In this document: positions 8,111 through 16,601 of the stretch, one piece after another
Layout of the letters: every line of letters starts with the position of its first letter
Numbering within the stretch: the stretch's first letter is position 1
Source: CAZUMW01 sp964621615
GTDB taxonomy: Bacteria > Desulfobacterota > WTBG01 > CAIYCZ01 > CAIRTM01
Direction of reading: 5' to 3'
Assembly (NCBI GenBank): GCA_964621615.1
Contig: CAZUMW010000037.1
Location: 1-46,778, forward strand
Length of the DNA: 46,778 nt
Notes under the pieces: model-generated
The model's input: the letters and a program-made list of their open reading frames with translations, nothing else
The model's database searches: none
Told to the model about the DNA's origin: nothing
Position numbers and translations under genes: made by a program

Positions 8111-8140
8111 TGCCCATAATATATGTAATATGCTACTATG
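8111..8140 (+). promoter_or_regulatory. Candidate promoter of the rmlB-rmlD-UXS genes
   Basis: TTGCCC (8111-8116), 18-nt spacer, TACTAT (8135-8140), between the terminator at 8070 and the rmlB start at 8199. Each box matches consensus only partly, but no better candidate is visible in this AT-rich gap. Confidence 0.4.
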
Positions 8141-8198
8141 CACCCTTATACATAATACATATATTTTTTTATTAAATTATTAAACAAGGGATTAAGAA

Positions 8199-9224
8199 AT
8201 GAAAATCCTGGTTACCGGCGGTGCGGGATTTATCGGATCCAATTTCATCCGGTATGTATACACTACATACCCTGATTATGAGATTATAAACTTTGATAAG
8301 CTCACCTATGCAGGCAATCTGGAGAACCTGCAGGATATCGAGCGCCAGAGCAAAGACACCGGCAGCAGCCGCTACAGGTTTGTCAGGGGGGATATTGCAG
8401 ACGCCGAAGCAGTTGCAGACATCGTGTCGGACGGCATTGATGTAATAATAAATTTTGCGGCTGAATCGCATGTTGACAGAAGCATTGACAATGCAACGGT
8501 ATTCATACAAACCAATGTCACGGGCACCCAGGTGCTGCTCGATGCCGCGCTGAAGCAGAATGTGTCCCGGTTCGTACAGATATCCACGGATGAGATATAC
8601 GGGTCATTGGGAAGCACCGGCGCATTCACCGAGCAGACCCCCGTGGCCCCGAACAGCCCCTATTCTGCAAGCAAAGCGGGAGCGGATCTGCTTGTGCAGG
8701 CGTATTATCACACCTACGGACTGCCTGCAATGATAACGCGGTGTTCAAACAATTACGGCCCCTTTCAGTTCCCCGAGAAGCTGATCCCGCTGTTTATAAC
8801 CAATGCGCTGACTGACAACATGCTGCCGCTGTACGGTGATGGACTGAATGTACGCGACTGGATATATGTGGAGGATCATTGCAGAGCGATAGACGCGGTG
8901 ATGCACCGCGGGCGGTCCGGAGAGGTGTATAATATCGGGGCGAACTGCGAGAAAACAAACCGTGAGATAACCGAGGTTATATTACAGAAGCTGGGCAAGC
9001 CCGATACGCTGATCCGGTACGTTAAGGATCGCCCGGGCCATGATCGCCGTTATGCGATAGACGCTGCAAAAATACAGCAGGAGCTTGGCTGGAGCACGGC
9101 GCATGATTTTTCCGGGGGCATTGAAAAAACCATACAGTGGTATCGGAGGAATGCCGACTGGTGGCAGCGCGTTAAATCAGGTGAATACCAGCAGTTTTAC
9201 AGCAGGTGGTATGCAGACAGATAG
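8199..9224 (+). CDS. rmlB: dTDP-glucose 4,6-dehydratase
   Basis: Converts dTDP-glucose to dTDP-4-dehydro-6-deoxyglucose, the second step of dTDP-L-rhamnose synthesis; cytoplasmic, NAD+ dependent. An extended SDR of 341 residues, normal length. The Rossmann motif TGGAGFIGS is at 6-14, the active-site STDEIYG at 129-135 carries the family Asp-Glu pair, and the catalytic YSASK is at 155-159. The C-terminal RPGHDRRYAID motif is typical of RmlB. It heads a plus-strand run with rmlD and a UDP-xylose synthase. The ribosome-binding site (AAGGG, 9 nt upstream) is moderate. rmlA and rmlC are not in the window. Confidence 0.95.
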   Translation: MKILVTGGAGFIGSNFIRYVYTTYPDYEIINFDKLTYAGNLENLQDIERQSKDTGSSRYRFVRGDIADAEAVADIVSDGIDVIINFAAESHVDRSIDNATVFIQTNVTGTQVLLDAALKQNVSRFVQISTDEIYGSLGSTGAFTEQTPVAPNSPYSASKAGADLLVQAYYHTYGLPAMITRCSNNYGPFQFPEKLIPLFITNALTDNMLPLYGDGLNVRDWIYVEDHCRAIDAVMHRGRSGEVYNIGANCEKTNREITEVILQKLGKPDTLIRYVKDRPGHDRRYAIDAAKIQQELGWSTAHDFSGGIEKTIQWYRRNADWWQRVKSGEYQQFYSRWYADR

Positions 9225-9283
9225 CTGCACAGCAGAACGTGAGCAGCACAGCGCTGCGTTGTGATGACAGGTGAAATGAACAG

Positions 9284-10132
9284 ATGAAGATACTGGTTAC
9301 CGGATCGCGGGGAATGCTGGCCCACGATGTGATTCCGATGATTTCAGAAGAGCACGAGGTTCTGGCAACAGACATACATAACCTTGACATTTGCAGCCCA
9401 TCGGCGGTTGAGCAGTATATTTCATGCAACCGGCCGGATATAATTATCAATTGTGCCTCGTTTACTAATGTCGATGCCTGCGAGACGGAAACAGATAGCG
9501 CATTTTCTGTCAATGCCGAAGGGGTTAAGCATTTAGCGAACATGTGCCGTAAAACGGGGGCGCTCCTGTATCACATCAGCACTGATTTTGTTTTTGACGG
9601 CACAAAAAAAACACCTTACACGCCGGATGATATTCCGAACCCGCTCTCCGTGTACGCAAAGTCAAAATACCGTGGTGAGCAATACATTCAGGAGATACTG
9701 CCCAGGTACGTTATCATACGCACATCATGGCTTTTTGGCGCCCACGGCCGGAATTTTGTTTCAGCTATTCTGGGAAAGCTGAAACAGGAAGAACCGTTGC
9801 GCGTGGTAAACGATCAGACAGGCTGCCCGACCTGCACGGTCGATCTTGCCGGAGCTGTCAGAGCGCTGCTTGCTGTTCCGGCACAGGGGGTGTACCATAT
9901 GTGTAATGACGGGCAGTGCAGCTGGTATGATTTTGCCGTAAAAATAGCGGAGTTGAGCGGTTTTCACGCAGAGATAACGCCTGTTTCGTCGAGCATGCTT
10001 AACCGTCCTGCCAGAAGGCCGGCCTATTCAGTGATGGACTGCTCCAAACTGATTGAGCAGACCGGTTTCAGGCCGAGGCACTGGCATCTGGCACTTGCTG
10101 AATACCTGAACCATCCGGAACTCAATGTGTGA
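9284..10132 (+). CDS. rmlD: dTDP-4-dehydrorhamnose reductase
   Basis: Catalyses the last step of dTDP-L-rhamnose synthesis, reducing the 4-keto group with NAD(P)H. 282 residues, normal length. N-terminal cofactor motif TGSRGMLA (6-13), STDFVFDG (99-106) and catalytic YAKSK (124-128), followed by WLFGAHGRNFV and a DQTGCPT motif typical of RmlD. It follows rmlB by 59 nt on the same strand, with AGGTG upstream of the ATG. The product would feed O-antigen or another surface polysaccharide. Confidence 0.93.
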   Translation: MKILVTGSRGMLAHDVIPMISEEHEVLATDIHNLDICSPSAVEQYISCNRPDIIINCASFTNVDACETETDSAFSVNAEGVKHLANMCRKTGALLYHISTDFVFDGTKKTPYTPDDIPNPLSVYAKSKYRGEQYIQEILPRYVIIRTSWLFGAHGRNFVSAILGKLKQEEPLRVVNDQTGCPTCTVDLAGAVRALLAVPAQGVYHMCNDGQCSWYDFAVKIAELSGFHAEITPVSSSMLNRPARRPAYSVMDCSKLIEQTGFRPRHWHLALAEYLNHPELNV

Positions 10133-10192
10133 AATTACCTCTATAGCAAGCAGCGGTTAATCCAGGAAAACCATCTTAGGAGATACAGCACT

Positions 10193-11128
10193 ATGCGTAC
10201 ACTGATCACCGGAGGAGCCGGGTTCCTTGGCAGCCATTTGTGCGACCGATTTATAAAAGAGGGGCATACCGTCATTTGCATGGACAATCTTATAACCGGT
10301 AATATGGATAATGTTGCCCATCTGATCGGTCATGAGCGATTCAGATTTATACATCATGATGTTACGGAATATATTTATGTGGAGGGCACGGTAGACTGGA
10401 TACTTCATTTTGCATCTCCGGCAAGCCCGATCGATTATCTGGAGTTTCCGATCCAGACGCTCAAGGTGGGCTCTCTGGGAACCCATAAAGCACTTGGCCT
10501 GGCGAAGGAAAAAAAGTCACGGTTTCTGCTTGCATCTACTTCCGAAGTGTACGGCGATCCGCTGATACACCCACAGACCGAAGAGTATTACGGCAATGTT
10601 AACCCGATCGGGCCGCGCGGAGTCTATGATGAGGCAAAGCGGTTCGCGGAAGCGCTGACGATGGCCTATCACCGTTATCACGGTGTTGATACCAGAATAG
10701 TGCGCATTTTTAATACCTACGGTCCGCGTATGCGTATTGATGACGGCCGGGTTGTTCCTACCTTTCTTGCGCAGGCTTTGAAAAATGAGCCGCTGACGGT
10801 TTTTGGTGACGGCTCGCAGACGCGAAGCTTTTGTTATGTTGATGATTTAATCGAGGGCATTTACCGGCTTTTGAACTCCGAAGAGCATGAGCCGGTAAAT
10901 ATCGGCAACCCTCACGAGATGACCATTAGCCAGTTTGCCCGGAAGGTGCAGGAGCTTACCGGTATGGCGCTTGACATATGTGAAAAGCCGCTGCCTGAAA
11001 ATGATCCGAAAGTTCGCCAGCCTGATATAGGTAAAGCTCAAAAACTGCTTGGATGGAAACCGGTTGTGACGCTTGATGAAGGTATTAAAGAAACACTGCA
11101 GTATTTCCGAAATAAGGATATATCATAA
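10193..11128 (+). CDS. UDP-glucuronate decarboxylase (UDP-xylose synthase)
   Basis: An extended SDR of 311 residues that most closely fits UDP-glucuronate decarboxylase, making UDP-xylose from UDP-glucuronate. TGGAGFLGSH at 6-15 binds NAD+. The HFASPASPIDY motif (about 72-82) is characteristic of the UXS group, STSEVYGDP and catalytic YDEAK (145-149) follow, and the RIFNTYGPRM and GDGSQTRSFCYVDD motifs are also family hallmarks. The ATG has AGGAG 10 nt upstream. It lies 60 nt after rmlD, so rhamnose and xylose donors are probably made together for a surface glycan. Other NAD-epimerases are possible but less likely. Confidence 0.88.
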   Translation: MRTLITGGAGFLGSHLCDRFIKEGHTVICMDNLITGNMDNVAHLIGHERFRFIHHDVTEYIYVEGTVDWILHFASPASPIDYLEFPIQTLKVGSLGTHKALGLAKEKKSRFLLASTSEVYGDPLIHPQTEEYYGNVNPIGPRGVYDEAKRFAEALTMAYHRYHGVDTRIVRIFNTYGPRMRIDDGRVVPTFLAQALKNEPLTVFGDGSQTRSFCYVDDLIEGIYRLLNSEEHEPVNIGNPHEMTISQFARKVQELTGMALDICEKPLPENDPKVRQPDIGKAQKLLGWKPVVTLDEGIKETLQYFRNKDIS

Positions 11129-11155
11129 GCGCTGACTCAGAGGGTATAACTAGTT

Positions 11156-11473
11156 ATGGAAAAATCATATCGGCCGAAATGGGTTATAATTTTAATTATC
11201 GTCGCTGTTATCATACCGGTCGCTTCAATAAATTATATGCGGTATGAAATCGACAAGAAAATACAGCAGTGCCAGGAAGCGATCAATACAAACAGCATTA
11301 TGCAGGGAGCGCTCATTAACATCCTTGCTCGCGAGGATGTTATATCCAGAAAGGAATTATTTTCCGAGGCACAGAAGCTAACGGACACGTTACAACAGCA
11401 GATAAAAACGCTTGATGCGCTTGAGCAAAAAAGTGACCTTCAGGAACAGCAGCACAAAAACGATACGAAATGA
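11156..11473 (+). CDS. Small membrane-anchored coiled-coil protein
   Basis: 105 residues, family not recognised. One transmembrane helix near the N-terminus (about 9-26, Ile/Val-rich) is followed by a helical, Gln/Lys/Glu-rich region (about 30-105) with coiled-coil character. The topology resembles small bitopic proteins such as FtsL or DivIC, but there is no sequence reason to call it either. It starts 27 nt after the UDP-xylose synthase gene on the same strand and precedes a secreted protein by 27 nt, so it is probably in the same transcript. Confidence 0.6.
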   Translation: MEKSYRPKWVIILIIVAVIIPVASINYMRYEIDKKIQQCQEAINTNSIMQGALINILAREDVISRKELFSEAQKLTDTLQQQIKTLDALEQKSDLQEQQHKNDTK

Positions 11474-11500
11474 TGCTTATGGTGTCAGGGAGGATAGTGG

Positions 11501-11914
11501 ATGAATGACAGAAAAACATTAACGTTTCTTTTGCCTTTTTTGCTTATGCTCTTCCTCCTGATAGGAGCATTCGTGTGCACCCCCGCAGCTCGAGCGCAGG
11601 TCGTTACCGGAAACACATATACCTGTTATATTCTCAGCCCGCTTGATATTGTCAGCACGAACATTACGTTTAAAGATAAGGGAGGGGTGGAACTTTCAAG
11701 CTATGCGGGAAACGGTTTCTATTTTACGCTGACGCAGTATTTTACAGCACTGTACTGGTCCCTTGACCAGACTATGGGAACCGCGGTTGGTGATATAATA
11801 TTTTTATTTTTGGGCACGACAAACGACCCATTTATTTTCGGCACCGGCCTTTTGACCATTCAGTATAACGAAGTGTATCCAATGGTATTTTTCGGATTTC
11901 GTGAAGTGGAATAA
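11501..11914 (+). CDS. Small secreted protein of unknown function
   Basis: 137 residues, family not recognised. A clear signal peptide (about 1-32; positive start, Leu/Phe-rich core, AARA-Q cleavage site) is followed by about 105 residues rich in aromatic residues, Thr and Gly with predicted beta character. It resembles in style, but not in obvious sequence, the small secreted protein at 32700. The ribosome-binding site is GGGAGG, seven nt upstream. It is the last gene before tRNA-Pro. Confidence 0.6.
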   Translation: MNDRKTLTFLLPFLLMLFLLIGAFVCTPAARAQVVTGNTYTCYILSPLDIVSTNITFKDKGGVELSSYAGNGFYFTLTQYFTALYWSLDQTMGTAVGDIIFLFLGTTNDPFIFGTGLLTIQYNEVYPMVFFGFREVE

Positions 11915-11926
11915 GCTATAAAATTC

Positions 11927-11955
11927 TTGTCATACTTTCAGCTTTGGGATATACT
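11927..11955 (+). promoter_or_regulatory. Promoter of tRNA-Pro
   Basis: TTGTCA (11927-11932), exactly 17 nt, TATACT (11950-11955). The tRNA starts 23 nt after the -10 box, giving a leader of about 15 nt. This is a textbook arrangement for a monocistronic tRNA gene. Confidence 0.75.
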
Positions 11956-11977
11956 ATTTAGATTAATCACATCACAT

Positions 11978-12054
11978 CGGGGAGTAGCGCAGCCTGGTAG
12001 CGCGCATGCTTCGGGAGCATGAAGTCGGGGGTTCAAATCCCCCCTTCCCGACCA
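11978..12054 (+). tRNA. tRNA-Pro (anticodon CGG)
   Basis: 77 nt with all cloverleaf parts: acceptor CGGGGAG / CTTCCCG with one G-T pair, D-arm GCGC...GCGC, anticodon stem CATGC / GCATG with loop TTCGGGA (anticodon CGG), T-arm GGGGG-TTCAAAT-CCCCC, and an encoded CCA end. The C1-G72 pair and overall sequence match bacterial proline tRNAs. It reads CCG codons. A decayed tyrosine-recombinase fragment sits just downstream, consistent with the gene having been an integration site. Confidence 0.97.
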
Positions 12055-12105
12055 TTTATCCTTCTGAAATAATTTTACTTTTGCCTCTCAAATACCGCAA
12101 AAATA

Positions 12106-12334
12106 TTATTTTATAACACCTATTGTGATATAAAATTGTGTCACGTGGCTGCTGAAATACGGGCTATGAATATCATCCTCCTGCACATCCACACCAGCGA
12201 AGCGACCGCACCTCTGACGGCCGTAAGTCCGCTTCCAACATAAAGCGTAAAATGGGGTTGTCCTGATCCTTGACGGCGTTCAGGATCCGCAGCTGAAGCT
12301 CCCTTTTAATCCAGCTGGCGCCGAGGGCTTTCAT
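12106..12334 (-). pseudogene. Tyrosine recombinase (integrase) fragment, frameshifted
   Basis: A 53-codon frame from ATG 12334 encodes a segment that fits the beginning of the catalytic domain of phage-type integrases: an ILNAVKDQDNPILRFM helix, then LRPSEVRSLRW, which contains the first catalytic Arg in the usual R-P-x-E-x-x-x-L context. After the Trp the family pattern (VDVQEDDI, where relatives have DVDLEEGxI) continues only in the next frame, so a single-base shift has occurred. The rest of the integrase is missing. The ATG overlaps the TGA of the hydrolase gene. It lies 52 nt from tRNA-Pro, the classical target of such enzymes, and is best read as the scar of a lost genomic island. Confidence 0.6.
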
Positions 12335-13104
12335 TGTTCTGTTTCATTTTTCAATCCCTCAACCGTATTCACCACGTAATCGATCATGACATCTTTCATC
12401 TTACGAAATTGAAATTCATGTGGCTGTTGCGGATATATGCGCAATGTACTATTTTCCGTGCCGTGCTCTTTTAAAAAATCATAAAAAACCTCTGCATGTC
12501 GGGGCGGAACGATTTTGTCCGCTGAACCATGAAGAATAGAAGTATTTTTAAAGGCCGAGGCCGCATGCCGGCCATTACACTCAGCTCTTGCATCAAAATC
12601 AACGGTGGAAAACCGGCCTGCCTTTTCCTTGAGCTGTTTCAAAATTGTCGGGTCATTTCGGTCGAAAACGAGCGGTGCGCCGAACAGTATTCGTGCCGTG
12701 GGCAATATGCCGCGCGCCCGTGCCGCAAGGTGACCGCCTGCGCTGTCACCGCACAGTATGATATTGTTGTGATGCTGTTTGATGGTATTATATGCCGTAA
12801 CCACATCGCTGAGCATATCGTGCAGGCTGAATTCCGGGGCAAGCCGGTAATTTATAGTAAATGAGGAAAAACCGTGCGCCTTCAGCCGGCCGCAATAGGG
12901 CCACCATACTTCTTTGTGACCAGAGCACCAGCCGCCGCCGTGAAGGAATACGATAGCCCATTGGACATTGTTGTGTGCGGTGAAGCAGTCCATAACCTGC
13001 AGAGGGTGATGACCATAGCTTACTGTGCCTGTTCTTTGTTTTTTGTGTCCCAGGGTGAGCAGCGCTATTACAATTCCTTTTGTGTGATGTATGATTCTGT
13101 TCAT
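12331..13104 (-). CDS. Alpha/beta hydrolase (acetyl-esterase/HSL-like)
   Basis: 257 residues. Probable carboxylic-ester hydrolase of the BD-FAE/hormone-sensitive-lipase type, substrate unknown. HGGGW (about 55-59) provides the oxyanion hole, GDSAGG (about 119-124) is the nucleophile elbow, the Asp is in HGSADKIVP and the His in QPHEFQF, completing the triad. A hydrophobic stretch near the N-terminus (about 10-18) is short, so export is uncertain. It is divergent from resB with 121 nt between them. Its stop overlaps the start of the integrase fragment, so it may have arrived with, or been abutted by, the lost element. Confidence 0.85.
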   Translation of the reverse strand: MNRIIHHTKGIVIALLTLGHKKQRTGTVSYGHHPLQVMDCFTAHNNVQWAIVFLHGGGWCSGHKEVWWPYCGRLKAHGFSSFTINYRLAPEFSLHDMLSDVVTAYNTIKQHHNNIILCGDSAGGHLAARARGILPTARILFGAPLVFDRNDPTILKQLKEKAGRFSTVDFDARAECNGRHAASAFKNTSILHGSADKIVPPRHAEVFYDFLKEHGTENSTLRIYPQQPHEFQFRKMKDVMIDYVVNTVEGLKNETEQ

Positions 13105-13181
13105 GAAGCGTTTACCCTTTTATGTACGGCAGTGAGGATAATAAAGAATTGCAGTTGCCCAAATACAAAACATACGTTATT

Positions 13182-13199
13182 ATGGTATAATTTTACCAT
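13182..13199. promoter_or_regulatory. Palindrome over an extended -10 box upstream of resB
   Basis: A perfect 6-bp inverted repeat, ATGGTA-N6-TACCAT, contains TATAAT (13186-13191) preceded by TGG, an extended -10 motif on the plus strand reading toward resB. The overlap of palindrome and -10 suggests an operator, although no regulator gene is adjacent. No good -35 box is present at the usual distance. Confidence 0.4.
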
Positions 13200-13225
13200 A
13201 CTGTTAGCTGCGGAGGCATTATATC

Positions 13226-14620
13226 TTGTTTCAGACGATATATAAAAATATCATAAACAGGCTTTCCTCTCTTAAGCTTACCATCTTTCTGCTTCTGCTT
13301 ATCGCTTTTACGTCGATTTTCGGGACAGTAATTCCCCAGAATAAACCGGATCCCTTTTATGCAGAGCATTACAGCGGCACTGCGCTTGAGCTGATTCGTT
13401 TTTTTCAGCTTGACAATATGTATCAGTCCTGGTGGTTTTATCTGCTGATGGGCCTTTTTTCAGTTAACCTTATTTGCTGCACATTAAAGCGCCTTTCGCA
13501 TATAAGGGCGATATTCTCACCCGGCCCGTCGCATGTTACAAGAGCGGCACTTGACCGCAAACCCCTGATGAGAAAATTTACGGTCAAGAAACTGGGCCCT
13601 GAAACAGAGAGCAGATTGAAAAAGATTGTTGCTGACAGATTTTCGGCCCCGGTTGATTGTGATGTCCCCGATACGCAGATAAGTTTTTATTCGGAAAAGG
13701 GCAAATATGGCGGACTCGGGTTTTTCTGTGCACACGCGGGTGTTTTGCTCATTTTAATCGGCGGTGTCCTGGGCAATCTGGGCTTCAAGGGGTTTATGAA
13801 TCTTGCAGAAGGTGAAACAAGCAATGTGGTTTTCCTTCAGGGAAGCTCGCAGACAAAGAAACTTGATTTCAGCATTCGCTGCAACGAATTTCAGCTGCAC
13901 TATTATGAAAATTCGCAAATGCCCAAAGATTACAAAAGCAGCCTGACTGTTATTGAAAACGGAAAAGAAGTTCTCACCAAGATGATCGAGGTAAACGACC
14001 CCCTGATATACAGAGGGGTATATGTGTACCAGTCAAGCTACGGAACGGCTTCTGACAGCGGCAGCGCCGTCATTGAAATGCAGCCTGCCGACCGCTCTGC
14101 CTCAAAAGAGCGCTATGCTCTCCGAATGGGTGAGCGGGCTGAGCTGCAAAAATCCGGATATGAAGTTGAAGTGCTCAGGCTGGTGCCTGATTTTACTATA
14201 GCTCCCGGCGGAACCGTGATGAGCAAATCGCGTGAGCCGAAAAACCCTGCGGTGCTGGTCGGGTTGTTTAAAAATGATGAGTTAATACACAAGCAGTGGT
14301 CTTTTGTTTATTTTCCGGATTTTCATGCATCTCAAGATGCGCTATACACGATTAATTTCAAGGAATATAAACCGGGGTATTTTACCGGCTTACAAATAAC
14401 CCGGGATCCGGGTGTGTTGGTTGTGTGGGCAGGCTGTTTCTTTCTTATAGCTGGCAGCTATCTGATATTTTTTGTCAGTCATAGAAAGGTCTGGCTTGTT
14501 GCCGAAAAAACGGATACGCACTACCGCATAGTGCTTGCCGGCAGCACACAAAAAACGGAAGCTTCGTTTGAAAAAACCTTTAATCAGCTGTTTGATGAGT
14601 TGAAACAGGCAGCACAGTAA
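13226..14620 (+). CDS. resB: Cytochrome c biogenesis protein ResB
   Basis: One half of the System II haem export/ligation complex that attaches haem to CXXCH motifs outside the cytoplasmic membrane. 464 residues, with transmembrane helices at about 17-35, 70-90 and 165-190, a large extracytoplasmic domain, and a final helix at about 390-415. The LSSLKLTIFLLLLIAFTSIFGTVIPQ start is the ResB signature. The start is TTG (13226-13228) with CGGAGG nine nt upstream; no ATG alternative preserves this signature. ccsA follows 33 nt later. It is probably needed to mature the cytochromes encoded at 22-25.6 kb. Confidence 0.95.
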   Translation: MFQTIYKNIINRLSSLKLTIFLLLLIAFTSIFGTVIPQNKPDPFYAEHYSGTALELIRFFQLDNMYQSWWFYLLMGLFSVNLICCTLKRLSHIRAIFSPGPSHVTRAALDRKPLMRKFTVKKLGPETESRLKKIVADRFSAPVDCDVPDTQISFYSEKGKYGGLGFFCAHAGVLLILIGGVLGNLGFKGFMNLAEGETSNVVFLQGSSQTKKLDFSIRCNEFQLHYYENSQMPKDYKSSLTVIENGKEVLTKMIEVNDPLIYRGVYVYQSSYGTASDSGSAVIEMQPADRSASKERYALRMGERAELQKSGYEVEVLRLVPDFTIAPGGTVMSKSREPKNPAVLVGLFKNDELIHKQWSFVYFPDFHASQDALYTINFKEYKPGYFTGLQITRDPGVLVVWAGCFFLIAGSYLIFFVSHRKVWLVAEKTDTHYRIVLAGSTQKTEASFEKTFNQLFDELKQAAQ

Positions 14621-14653
14621 CCATTTATTACGCAGTGTGGATGGAGTGTATAG

Positions 14654-15484
14654 ATGAACAGTTCTTTGTTTCTGGGAATTGCCACGTTTTTATATCTAAT
14701 CATTATGGCGGTATGTTTTTTACAGCTTTTTGTCAGGAACAAAATTATATTACAGCTGATGTATGCAGTCACCGTATGCGCACTTGTAATACATGCAGCA
14801 GGGTGGTGCTTGCGGTGGTATGAATCTTATGAGATGGGCCACGGTCATATCCCTCTTTCAAATATGTATGAATCGCTCATTTCGCTGTCGATGTGTCTGG
14901 TGATCGTGTTTCTGGTAATCGTCAGGAAATATAAAACAGATACCCTTGGGGTGTTTGTGTTTCCGATTGTTTCGCTGTCTATGGCATATGCGTCCATTTC
15001 ACCCAACATACAAAAAAACATTGAACCTCTTATACCTGCTTTGCAGAGCAACTGGCTGACATACCACGTTATTACATGCTTTCTGGGGTATGCGGCATTT
15101 GCGGTGTCATTCGGGGCCAGCATTGCATATCTTTTGAAGCGTGATGCCGGAACACAGCAGCAGGAAGGTGTTCTTCCGCTGAAGTCTGTGCTGGATGAAG
15201 TGATATACAAGGCAAATGCAGTCGGGTTTCTGATGCTTGGTATCGGTATCATAACCGGTGCTGTGTGGGCAAATTATGCATGGGGAAGCTATTGGAGCTG
15301 GGACCCGAAGGAAACGTGGTCACTTATCACCTGGCTCATTTATGCAGTGTTTCTTCACGCACGTCTGCAGCGCGGCTGGCGCGGGAAAAAGACCGCGGTG
15401 CTGTCAATAATCGGATTCTGTGCAGTGATATTCACCTTTCTTGGAGTGAACTACGTTCTTTCCGGCTTGCACAGCTATGCATGA
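14654..15484 (+). CDS. ccsA: Cytochrome c biogenesis protein CcsA/ResC
   Basis: The haem-handling partner of ResB. 276 residues with about eight transmembrane helices. The signature WGSYWSWDPKETWSLITW (about 213-230), the periplasmic tryptophan-rich WWD-type haem-binding motif, is complete. His residues near the motif (LHARLQRGWRG, and the C-terminal LHSYA) match the external haem-ligand positions of the family. The ATG at 14654 has GGAG upstream. It forms a two-gene unit with resB. Confidence 0.95.
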   Translation: MNSSLFLGIATFLYLIIMAVCFLQLFVRNKIILQLMYAVTVCALVIHAAGWCLRWYESYEMGHGHIPLSNMYESLISLSMCLVIVFLVIVRKYKTDTLGVFVFPIVSLSMAYASISPNIQKNIEPLIPALQSNWLTYHVITCFLGYAAFAVSFGASIAYLLKRDAGTQQQEGVLPLKSVLDEVIYKANAVGFLMLGIGIITGAVWANYAWGSYWSWDPKETWSLITWLIYAVFLHARLQRGWRGKKTAVLSIIGFCAVIFTFLGVNYVLSGLHSYA

Positions 15485-15533
15485 TATACTGCAGCATGAT
15501 GAAAGGTAACCATTTACCAGTGGGGGGCGGGGT

Positions 15534-16571
15534 ATGAAAGCACTTGGATATACGAGGCCGCTTGGTATCGGAGAGCTGCAGCACGAACTTCAGCTTGTCG
15601 ATGTCCCGGTGCCCGAACCGGGAAAAACACAGATTCAGATAAAGGTTAAAGCAACCTGTATCAATATTGACGATATTCATATCGCAGAGGGAACGTTTTT
15701 CGGCGGCCTGTCACCGTCTAAAGCATCACCCGAAAAACCGTCGATACCCGGGGTTGATGCAGCCGGCACAGTGGTCAGGGTCGGCAGCGGCATTAGCGGT
15801 TTTTCTGAAGGGGACGATGTGCTTGGCATACTTATGCCGAAGCCCGGTTTGGGAACCTGGGCAGAGTACTGCTGTCTCGAGGAGCGCCGTGCGCTTCACA
15901 AGCCTGCTGACTATAGTTATGCTGAAGCGGCTTCATGTGCGGTCGGCGGCAAAACAGCAGCAAACGCTGTTATGTCTGCCCGGGTTTCAGAAGGTCAAAG
16001 CTGTGTTGTCATTGGCGCATCAGGGGGCATAGGGAGCATTATTGTACAGATACTGCATGCGGCAGGTGTAAGGGTGATCGGTGTGTGCAGCGGCAGAAAT
16101 ACCGCCCTGGTCGGATCGCTCGGTGCGGATACGGTTATTGATTATAACCGGGGTCCTGTTGCAGAGCAGCTCAATAACACTCGCGTTGATGCGGTTATAG
16201 ACTGCATCGGCGGCAAAGATACCGAGCAGCAGGGATGTTCCATACTGAAAAAAAGCGGCAGATTTGTCACCCTGTGCGGCCCCCAAAAATATATCGGTGA
16301 ACACCATGTGGGCAAAGCGGGTGTAGCCCGGATGATAGCGTATGTGTCCCGGCGCGCTGCTGTATCCCTGGTTAGCGGGCCGCGCTATATTATGGCCGGT
16401 ATCGGAAGCTCTCTTGAGCCGATCGAGAAGCTGGTTTTCAAAAACAGCATCAAGCCCCCTGTTGATCGGCACCTTACCTTTGATGCGCAGTCGGTTCAGG
16501 AGGGAATATCGCATATTATAACTCACCGCGCACAGGGCAAGGTCATAATCGATATGCCTGATCAGGTGTGA
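15534..16571 (+). CDS. Zinc-independent MDR-family NAD(P)H:quinone oxidoreductase-like protein
   Basis: 345 residues, medium-chain dehydrogenase/reductase superfamily, closest in style to quinone oxidoreductases and enoyl reductases of the YhdH/zeta-crystallin type. The N-terminal GroES-like domain contains PGVDAAGTVVRVGSG (about 73-87). The Rossmann part shows VVIGASGGIGSIIVQ (about 161-175), a variant of the NADPH-binding AxxGxxG motif. There is no structural-zinc Cys cluster and no catalytic Cys-His pair, so a zinc alcohol dehydrogenase is unlikely. Substrate unknown. It begins 49 nt after ccsA on the same strand and converges with the VWA gene at its end. Confidence 0.85.
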   Translation: MKALGYTRPLGIGELQHELQLVDVPVPEPGKTQIQIKVKATCINIDDIHIAEGTFFGGLSPSKASPEKPSIPGVDAAGTVVRVGSGISGFSEGDDVLGILMPKPGLGTWAEYCCLEERRALHKPADYSYAEAASCAVGGKTAANAVMSARVSEGQSCVVIGASGGIGSIIVQILHAAGVRVIGVCSGRNTALVGSLGADTVIDYNRGPVAEQLNNTRVDAVIDCIGGKDTEQQGCSILKKSGRFVTLCGPQKYIGEHHVGKAGVARMIAYVSRRAAVSLVSGPRYIMAGIGSSLEPIEKLVFKNSIKPPVDRHLTFDAQSVQEGISHIITHRAQGKVIIDMPDQV

Positions 16572-16601
16572 TAGATAAATAATTGCACCCGGAGGAGGTG
16601 C

